Shown here: positions 1 through 5,615 of the stretch, one piece after another
Layout: every line of letters begins with the position of its first letter
Position numbering within the stretch: position 1 is the stretch's first letter
Assembly (NCBI GenBank): GCA_003218935.1
Contig: QHPA01000087.1
Location: 1-17,437, forward strand
Direction of reading: 5' to 3'
Source of the DNA: Verrucomicrobiota bacterium
GTDB taxonomy: Bacteria; Verrucomicrobiota; Verrucomicrobiia; Limisphaerales; AV2
DNA: 17,437 bases
Position numbers and translations under genes: made by a program
Notes under the pieces: model-generated
The model's input: only the letters and a program-made list of their open reading frames with translations
What the model was told of the DNA's origin: nothing
Database searches by the model: none

Positions 1-621
1 CGTGCAGCCCTGGGAAATCACGCTGACGAGTTTGATGTCGCCGCCAACGGAGACCGCTACGCCGCCTGCCTCAAAGACATCGCCGTTCAAATAAACCTGC
101 GTGATTTGCTCGCTGTAATCCCCGCTGGCCAGTCCGCCCAACATCGGCAACGGCGCATAAGCTTCGTTCCAACCCCGCAGCCAGCTCTCGGCGTCCAGAT
201 GAAACGGGTCGGCAAAGATCAGCCAGCCATTGGTCTGCTCCGGACTGATGCCTGTTTCCAGATGCCAGTAACCGGGACCGTTGAATTCCTCCACCTGCGC
301 TTGCGTGAAATGAAACGCCTTCAACTCGGCGCCGGGCAACGCGAACAAGCCGACCACGAGACCGGCCCGGTCTTCGATCTCCTGGCCGCCGGCGATGAGA
401 CCGGCGCTGGAACATCCTACGAGAAGTGGAATCTGGCTGTGGACACGGAGAATCTCCAGCACCTGGGACGCCTGAGAAAAGAATGCCGGAGTCATGAAAA
501 CCAGCCCGAGCGAGACGCGCGGCGCGCGAAGCCCGTCGCGCAACTGTTCGGCCCAGGATTGAAGTCCGGCTTCTTCAAATCCGCGCTTCCAATGAGCCGT
601 CACCGCAAACTCGTTGTGCAT
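1..621 (-). CDS. FIST N-terminal domain sensory protein (partial, 3' end outside window)
   Basis: The minus frame is open from an ATG at 621 to the left edge, giving 207 codons of the N-terminus; the stop lies outside the window. The protein starts MHNEFAVTAHWKRGFEEAG and carries the hallmarks of FIST domains: a glycine-rich strand VGCSSAGLIAGG near residues 69-80, then PMLGGLASGD and ISQGCT at the edge. FIST proteins are predicted small-ligand sensors, often linked to histidine kinases, diguanylate cyclases or chemotaxis proteins. No signal peptide or membrane segment is visible, so this part should be cytoplasmic. The FIST C-terminal half and any output domain would lie off-window. The gene diverges from the TolC-like gene across 116 bp. 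No strong Shine-Dalgarno precedes the ATG. The family call is firm; ligand and partner are unknown. Confidence 0.85.
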   Translation of the reverse strand, partial: MHNEFAVTAHWKRGFEEAGLQSWAEQLRDGLRAPRVSLGLVFMTPAFFSQASQVLEILRVHSQIPLLVGCSSAGLIAGGQEIEDRAGLVVGLFALPGAELKAFHFTQAQVEEFNGPGYWHLETGISPEQTNGWLIFADPFHLDAESWLRGWNEAYAPLPMLGGLASGDYSEQITQVYLNGDVFEAGGVAVSVGGDIKLVSVISQGCT

Positions 622-737
622 AAAAGGAAATTAGCCGGAAGCGAGCCGATGGCAAATCAGAAGCGCGACTCGGCGCACCGTGAAACCGGCGATTGAAGTT
701 TGACGAATTGGTATGAATCGTGCAGCCTGCGTTGCCC
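622..737. promoter_or_regulatory. Divergent intergenic region between the FIST and TolC-like genes
   Basis: These 116 bp separate two divergently transcribed genes, so promoters for both must lie here or overlap the gene starts. I see no convincing -35/-10 pair or operator by eye. The call rests on gene orientation only. Confidence 0.3.
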
Positions 738-2273
738 ATGTTACGCAAGACCGTTTTTATTCTGCTTCTCACGACGTTCGTTGCCGACACGCGATCCGAA
801 GGCCAGACCAACCGACTTCTTTCTTTGAGCGAGTGCATTCAACTGGCGTTGTTGCACAACTATGACGTGCAGATCGAGCGCCTTGCGCCGGAGATCGCGC
901 GATACAACCTGGACGGCGCATACGGAGCTTACGAGCCATCCTTCAACGCCAGTGCCGGCGAGCGGTTCATCAACCAGCCGGCGACATTCGATCCGAAAAA
1001 GCCGGGGATCGACGCTCCGTATGAGTTGACCACGGATTCGCTGGGGCTGGGCATAACGGGCCTGTTACCGACCGGTTTGAGTTATGACGCGGGGGGCACC
1101 GCGAGTTATCTGAGTGCCCGAACCGACTTTTCCCCGAGCCCAAAGGATGCCGTCTTGTTTCCGCCGAACGGGATTCGCGACACCAACCAGTATTTTTCAG
1201 TCTCCGCCATCACCTTGCGACAGCCGTTGCTGAGGGATTTTTGGATCGACGCCTACCGTCAGAAAATCCGGGTCAACAAAAAGAACCTGAAGATTTCCGA
1301 AATGGCATTGCGTTGGAAAATCATGAATACCATCAACGCCGTTCAACAGACCTTCTACGAACTGGTTTTCGCCCGCGAAAAAATCAGGGTTGAGGAAAAA
1401 GCCCTTGAACTTGCAACCCGGTTGCTCAAGGAAACCCGCAAGCGCGTGGAGGTGGGCGACTTGCCGCCCTTGGACGAGAAGCAGGCCGAGGCGCAGGTCC
1501 AAACCGTCCAGACGGACTTATACGCCGCAGAGCAGGCGCTGGCAGAACAGCAGAACGCTTTGAAGAACCTGATGACCGACGAGTTCCAGAGCTGGGTTGA
1601 CGTGAACGTGGAGCCCGGCGAAGGCCTGATCGCAGTCCCTCAAATATTCGACCGGTCGGACAGTTGGCGAAGCGCCATCGGCAGCAGGCCCGACCTGGTC
1701 CAGTTGAGGTTGGAGCTGGAAAAGCAGGGCATTATTGTGCGCTACCGCTTCAATCAGATTTTCCCCAGGCTGGACCTGGTTGGCGGCTACGGTCTCCAAG
1801 GCTGGAGAAACTCCCTGGGCGACACCTTCGGAGATATCCGCGATCAGAGCAATCCGATCTACTCTTACGGCGTCGAATTCAGCATTCCGTTGGGCGGCAA
1901 CCGGGCTGCGCGCAACGGCTACAGGGCCAGCCAGGCCGTAAAACAACAGGCCGCGCTTCAATTGAAAAAAGTGGAACAAGACGTCCTCGTCCAGGTGGAC
2001 GATTCCCTGAAGGCGGCCCAGTCCGCTTACCAGCGGACAAACTCAACCCGCGAAGCGCGCGTCTATGCCGAGGCGGCACTGGAGGCAGAGCAGAAGAAAC
2101 TGCAAAATGGCGTCAGCACTCCTTTTGTCGTGCTCCAACTTCAGCAAAAACTGACCGATGCGCGCACGGCCGAAATCCGCGCTCTATCCGATTATAACAA
2201 GGCGGTGGCACAGTTGGCCCTGAATGAAGGCAGCACTTTGGAGAAAAACCGCCTGAGCCTGGACGTCAAGTAG
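738..2273 (+). CDS. TolC-like outer membrane efflux protein (OEP family)
   Basis: The product (511 aa from the ATG at 738) begins MLRKTVFILLLTTFVADTRS, a basic n-region and hydrophobic core typical of a Sec signal peptide. An in-frame GTG at 720 would add six residues, but the ATG places the charged end correctly; neither has a clear Shine-Dalgarno. The mature part has the two-fold OEP architecture. The first half opens LSLSECIQLALLHNYDVQIE and contains long amphipathic helices around residues 180-290. The second half starts near RPDL (317-320), followed by an FPRLDLVGGYG strand. Length fits the family (about 420-520 aa). TolC-type proteins form trimeric outer-membrane channels joined to periplasmic adaptors. 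The adaptor gene is convergent and ends only 40 bp away (2314), suggesting that the two work together. No pump gene is in the window, so the substrate is unknown. Confidence 0.88.
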   Translation: MLRKTVFILLLTTFVADTRSEGQTNRLLSLSECIQLALLHNYDVQIERLAPEIARYNLDGAYGAYEPSFNASAGERFINQPATFDPKKPGIDAPYELTTDSLGLGITGLLPTGLSYDAGGTASYLSARTDFSPSPKDAVLFPPNGIRDTNQYFSVSAITLRQPLLRDFWIDAYRQKIRVNKKNLKISEMALRWKIMNTINAVQQTFYELVFAREKIRVEEKALELATRLLKETRKRVEVGDLPPLDEKQAEAQVQTVQTDLYAAEQALAEQQNALKNLMTDEFQSWVDVNVEPGEGLIAVPQIFDRSDSWRSAIGSRPDLVQLRLELEKQGIIVRYRFNQIFPRLDLVGGYGLQGWRNSLGDTFGDIRDQSNPIYSYGVEFSIPLGGNRAARNGYRASQAVKQQAALQLKKVEQDVLVQVDDSLKAAQSAYQRTNSTREARVYAEAALEAEQKKLQNGVSTPFVVLQLQQKLTDARTAEIRALSDYNKAVAQLALNEGSTLEKNRLSLDVK

Positions 2274-2313
2274 TGGGGTTCGGGAAGGACTCCACGCCGC
2301 CGCTGGCCGACAA

Positions 2314-3300
2314 CTACCGGATAGCCAGATCGACCACTTCGCCGGGCAGAAGTTTGAGTCCCGGCGGCAGACTGACCAGCACGGGCAGACCCAAAACCGG
2401 CGTGCGAAAATTCGATGGCGGCAGCAGGGCCGGGTCGATCGCTTCCATCTGGGTGCCGACCTGAAGGATTCTTCCTCGGCCTATGGCTCGCTTAAGCGAC
2501 CGGGCGCGAACTTCGACCGACATTCCGACGGCAGGTTCCACGATGATGGGTTGTCGGAGGTAGGCGACGATCCGATCGGCGGAGAGTGCGCTGAGAGTTA
2601 CGATCGGCTCACCAGAGGTAATCGCCTCGCCGGAGCGATGGTTGATCACGCTGACAATGCCGTCCACCGGCGCGCGCAGCGTGAGGGGACTCAACTCAGC
2701 CTCCGTCAACCGGAGCTTTTCCTCCTGCACCGCGATCGACGCCTGCAACACGTCCTGCGGCGCGGGCGGTTTTTGGCCTGACTCGGTGGAATCCTCACGG
2801 AGCTTCAGGCTCTGGAGATTTTGCTCCAGTTCGGCCACCAGTTTGGTTCGTTCCTCGACTTCGACCTGGAGTTTCTCCCGGGCCGTTTTCATCTGGTCAA
2901 AAACTTTTTCCGAAACGATTTTCTCTTTGAACAGTTCCGTGGTGCGGCGCAGATCATTCTCGGCGAGTTGCAGTTTGACGCGCGCGGTGGCCAGATCCAC
3001 CCGCTGCGACAGCCAATCGAGCCGGATGCGGTCGTAATTGAGCGCATAGCGCTGTTGATCGATGATGGGCTGCAGGTTGACCCGCAAAAGCTGGATTTCC
3101 GCCTGGATTACCGCGAGCGACGAGGCCAGAACCCTCGGATCGGTGGTGATCACTTGAGCGACGGGGTCTCCGGCCTTGACGAGCTGCATGCGTGCCAGAT
3201 TGAGCTGCGCCAGCACGCCCGGTTTGGGGCTGGTCACGTAAGCGGTGATCGGCTCCACCTGGCCCACGAGCGTCGGCGGCGTGACATACTGCCGCCACAT
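2314..3300 (-). CDS. HlyD-family periplasmic adaptor (membrane fusion protein)
   Basis: The 328-residue product from the ATG at 3300 shows the adaptor pattern: a first lipoyl half-motif at about 18-50 (VTSPKPGVLAQL), a long charged coiled-coil hairpin at about 57-203, a second lipoyl half at about 206-237 (LRAPVDGIVSVINHRSGEAI), then a beta-barrel-like C-terminus. Adaptors bridge an inner-membrane transporter to a TolC-like duct. The gene lies 26 bp after the DUF4956 stop and is probably the last cistron of the minus operon. Oddly, the N-terminus begins MWRQYVTPPTLVG with no signal peptide or membrane anchor. In-frame codons upstream do not encode a hydrophobic segment. An out-of-frame ATG at 3323 gives MNPLPVIRC before the frame would need to shift. 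A sequencing error, a real frameshift or an unusual export route are all possible. The family call is firm; start and localisation are uncertain. Confidence 0.85.
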   Translation of the reverse strand: MWRQYVTPPTLVGQVEPITAYVTSPKPGVLAQLNLARMQLVKAGDPVAQVITTDPRVLASSLAVIQAEIQLLRVNLQPIIDQQRYALNYDRIRLDWLSQRVDLATARVKLQLAENDLRRTTELFKEKIVSEKVFDQMKTAREKLQVEVEERTKLVAELEQNLQSLKLREDSTESGQKPPAPQDVLQASIAVQEEKLRLTEAELSPLTLRAPVDGIVSVINHRSGEAITSGEPIVTLSALSADRIVAYLRQPIIVEPAVGMSVEVRARSLKRAIGRGRILQVGTQMEAIDPALLPPSNFRTPVLGLPVLVSLPPGLKLLPGEVVDLAIR

Positions 3301-3326
3301 CGAATGACAGGCAAGGGATTCATCAA

Positions 3327-4013
3327 TCAGAGTTCGGATTCTTCTTCGGCTTTCAGTCCAGTCACACGCGAGACGCCTTGCATCGCGCGCAACTCGGTCA
3401 ACAAATCATCCATTCGGTCGGGGTCGCGCATCAGCAGCCGGTAGGAAAGGTCGGTGCCTTCATAGCCTTCATGCGAGCGCTGGCTGGCGCAAATGGCTTT
3501 GCGGCTGTGCCGATGCAACAGGTTCCGCAGCTCTTCCAGATCGGAGAGAGACCGCGACCAGTGCATATTGATAATCGTGTCGTAGCGGTGACGGGTGCCA
3601 AAAGAGGTGACCCAGAGATAAAAGATTACCGTGGCGGTCAACAGGCAGCCCACGATGGCGACCGGAAACCGTTGCGTGCCGCAGGCCATGCCCATGGCGA
3701 GGGACCACAGGATGTAGGTGGAATCGAACGTGTCGCGCAGAATGTTGCGGAAACGCACGATCGCGAACACGGCCATCATCCCGAATGCCGTCACCAGATT
3801 ATTCGCCATGACCGTCATCACCAGCGACACGATCATGGGGATGACAATGAGCGAGTTGACGAATGAGCGTGAGTAGGAAAGTCCGGTGTGTGTCAGCATG
3901 TAAACCCAGGCAATCGTTTGACCGATCACAAACGCCAGAAGCACGCTGAGCACCAGCGTGGGAATGCTCAGCGGCGCCGAAGCGTAATCGCTATGGTTTA
4001 GCCAGTCATTCAT
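3327..4013 (-). CDS. DUF4956 family inner-membrane protein
   Basis: The 228-residue protein has about five hydrophobic segments in its first 137 residues (roughly 14-36, 51-69, 72-87, 98-112 and 115-137). A soluble, presumably cytoplasmic tail follows. The segment FGMMAVFAIVRFRNILRDTF followed by LWSLAMGMACGT matches the DUF4956 signature (a 'VRFR' loop then a small-residue helix). The tail ends in an ACT/ferredoxin-like pattern with LLTELRAMQGVSRVTG. DUF4956 genes are commonly found beside VTC-domain polyphosphate polymerase genes in bacteria, as here: the VTC gene ends 42 bp upstream. The biochemical role is not established. In this cluster it is the only integral inner-membrane component, so it could be the partner of the HlyD-like adaptor. 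That is inference. Confidence 0.85.
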   Translation of the reverse strand: MNDWLNHSDYASAPLSIPTLVLSVLLAFVIGQTIAWVYMLTHTGLSYSRSFVNSLIVIPMIVSLVMTVMANNLVTAFGMMAVFAIVRFRNILRDTFDSTYILWSLAMGMACGTQRFPVAIVGCLLTATVIFYLWVTSFGTRHRYDTIINMHWSRSLSDLEELRNLLHRHSRKAICASQRSHEGYEGTDLSYRLLMRDPDRMDDLLTELRAMQGVSRVTGLKAEEESEL

Positions 4014-4055
4014 GGGATGCTTATGAAATTAAGCTATCTGAAACGCGGCCATTTG

Positions 4056-4871
4056 TCACGAAGGCAAACACGGCAAGTCGTTACGCCGGGTCTCTGGATC
4101 GTCCAGGCGCTCGCCCGCAAGCGCAAAGCTGGAAAATTTCTCCAATCCCATCAGCGTCACTCCGTCCACATATTTGGCCGCGCCGCATTGCATCAACCCG
4201 AAAACACGCACCAGTTCCCTGAACCAATCGGGAAAACGGTCGGTGAACTTCAGCTCCAGAACCACTTCTTTGCCAAAGACGATCACGGGCTTGCCCATGT
4301 CAAGGCTCAGGCGCGCCGCCGACTTCGGCTCTAATTTCACGTCGCGATCCATGGTCACCCGGACCGAGTTGTCTCGCGGACTGATCCAGGCTTCGCGCAG
4401 GTAGGCAATGTGCGCCTTGGGCTTGGCGCGCATATCCTGCATTAGCCTGCCGAAATTCTGCAGGAAGACCAGTTGCCGGGGGTCCCGTGAAACCAAATGC
4501 GCCGGATCGGGCAAATGCCCGGCCAGCAGCCAGTCCACCGCGTCCCGGCGCACTCCGCCGCGCTGCTTGGCAATGATGTTGTTCATTCGCCGTTTGATCT
4601 CAAAAAAGACGGGCGCCTCCGCCCGGTTGTCATAAAAACGCAATCGTAACTTGTAACGGTTTTTGTCCCCGTTGATCGTGCTGTGGTAAAGGCCCAGGCC
4701 ATCCGAGTCCAGGTACAGGCTGTGAACCGGGTAAGAGAAATTCGGGAGCGTGGCGCCGTATTCATCAATCTCCAGATAGCTGCCGACAAAATCCCGCACA
4801 GCCAGAGCGACGTCTTCTTTGATGATGTACTTCAACTCGAACCGCTGCTGCTGCATTTTGTCTTCGGCCAT
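4056..4871 (-). CDS. VTC-domain polyphosphate polymerase
   Basis: The product (271 aa from the ATG at 4871, MAEDKMQQQRFELKY) matches the catalytic VTC tunnel domain of yeast Vtc4, which makes polyphosphate from ATP. The tunnel's basic and acidic residues can be matched by eye: K14 (FELKY), R76 and R78 (KLRLRFY), K93 (FFEIKRR), K102, R159 (YLREAW), R171 (VRVTMDRD), E206 (VLELKF, the metal ligand) and K233 (AKYVDG). All candidates are present, so it should be active. There is no SPX domain and no membrane segment, as usual for bacterial members. A TTG at 4904 would extend the frame by 11 residues but is less likely; ATG at 4856 is also possible. It appears to be the first gene of the operon VTC-DUF4956-HlyD. 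The upstream side faces a 744-bp non-coding region where its promoter must lie. Confidence 0.9.
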   Translation of the reverse strand: MAEDKMQQQRFELKYIIKEDVALAVRDFVGSYLEIDEYGATLPNFSYPVHSLYLDSDGLGLYHSTINGDKNRYKLRLRFYDNRAEAPVFFEIKRRMNNIIAKQRGGVRRDAVDWLLAGHLPDPAHLVSRDPRQLVFLQNFGRLMQDMRAKPKAHIAYLREAWISPRDNSVRVTMDRDVKLEPKSAARLSLDMGKPVIVFGKEVVLELKFTDRFPDWFRELVRVFGLMQCGAAKYVDGVTLMGLEKFSSFALAGERLDDPETRRNDLPCLPS

Positions 4872-4965
4872 ACAAAGATAAATCGGCGTTCCATCTCCCG
4901 ACAAGGCGCCGCAACATCGTCACGCAACCGTCACAGCCTTGTCAAGTTTCGCTGCTGGCGGTGTC

Positions 4966-5083
4966 GGCGGGCAGTGTCTTAATTTGGTTGTAGCGGCGGT
5001 CTGTGACCGCCGAAAATGGCGCTCATAGAAGCGCCGCTACAATTCAGATTCTGAAATTAGGACACTGCCTGCCGGCGGGCAGT
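4966..5083. repeat. Nested palindromic element (REP/MITE-like)
   Basis: The outer arms 4966-4985 and 5054-5073 are inverted copies (18 of 20 match). Inside them, TTGTAGCGGCG (4988-4998) pairs perfectly with CGCCGCTACAA (5032-5042). Two inner hairpins nest within that: CGGCGGTC-TGT-GACCGCCG (4994-5012) and GGCGCT/AGCGCC (5018-5023, 5030-5035). A near-palindrome ACTGCC...GGCAGT closes the right side (5064-5083). It sits between divergent genes, where no terminator is needed, so a repeated extragenic palindrome or a non-autonomous miniature transposon fits better. Short open frames here are by-products of the symmetry. Confidence 0.75.
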
Positions 5084-5100
5084 GGAACAATTTGCATTTT

Positions 5101-5151
5101 GGTGGGGGCGAGCGTCCTCGCGAGCCGGCTCGTCAGGACCATCGCTCCACC
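5101..5151. repeat. Second extragenic inverted repeat
   Basis: The left arm at 5101-5126 (GGTGGGGGCGAGCGTCCTCG...GAGCC) and the right arm at 5127-5151 (GGCTCG...GGACC...CTCCACC) form an almost continuous imperfect hairpin of about 25 bp per arm with no real loop. It is unrelated in sequence to the palindrome at 4966-5083 and belongs to a different repeat family. There is no associated coding frame. Confidence 0.6.
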
Positions 5152-5615
5152 AAACTGTATCACTATCTGCCGACGGAATCGGTTGCTGCGAGCGTTCCCG
5201 CGCACATGCTCCAAACTGAGCGAGCGCGAATGCGTCGCTCGGCAGATTTCGTTGCCGCGCGCCTGGTCGGGCCCGCAAAACATGGCGTCGCTCCCGCCGT
5301 TTGGTTTCGACCGCGCACGAGCGGTTTTAGCAAATCGGCGCCGCACAGGGAGTTGGCAACGGACCGGCGTTCTGAAACCAGCATCCCGACCGTACCACGA
5401 AGGGCGGATTTTCGGGTTAGAACCCTTAATTGGCAGCATCAATTTTTCTATTGCCAAACTTTTGATTTTTGCTCAATTCTCGTTCGGTTTCCCAAACAAC
5501 CAATGTGCTTGGTCACACTGGCGGCCATCAACCCGGCTAACGGGTGAGTGCCCGCGGACTGGCTGGAGGGTGTGATCGCCACAAGGGCCAGGCACGGCTC
5601 ATGAGAGGACAGTTT
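5152..5615. other. Non-coding upstream region / probable leader of the secreted protein gene
   Basis: No credible gene was found. About 5152-5410 is GC-rich with several overlapping short frames and no family signal. About 5426-5510 turns AT-rich and is the likely promoter zone. Small symmetric sites are present: GGGTT-AG-AACCC (5414-5425), TTGGCA-N16-TGCCAA (5430-5435 and 5452-5457, operator-like spacing), and ACCCG-GCTAA-CGGGT (5531-5545, a leader hairpin). GAGAGGA at 5603-5609 is a good Shine-Dalgarno six bases before the ATG at 5616, which fixes the start of the next gene. No known riboswitch consensus could be matched. Confidence 0.45.

Noticed and set aside
106..696. Plus-strand open frame of 196 codons
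   Set aside because: It is antisense to the FIST-domain gene, whose conserved motifs are on minus; its own product is Arg/Gln-rich without family features.
5003..5575. Plus-strand open frame of 190 codons and its minus partner at 5044-5457
   Set aside because: Both run through palindromic repeats, lack Shine-Dalgarno sites and motifs, and have shadow-like composition.
5531..5615. Possible cyclic-di-GMP or other riboswitch in the leader
   Set aside because: One short hairpin and a loosely similar 'CACAAGGGCC' string are present, but the conserved core of the known classes could not be matched.
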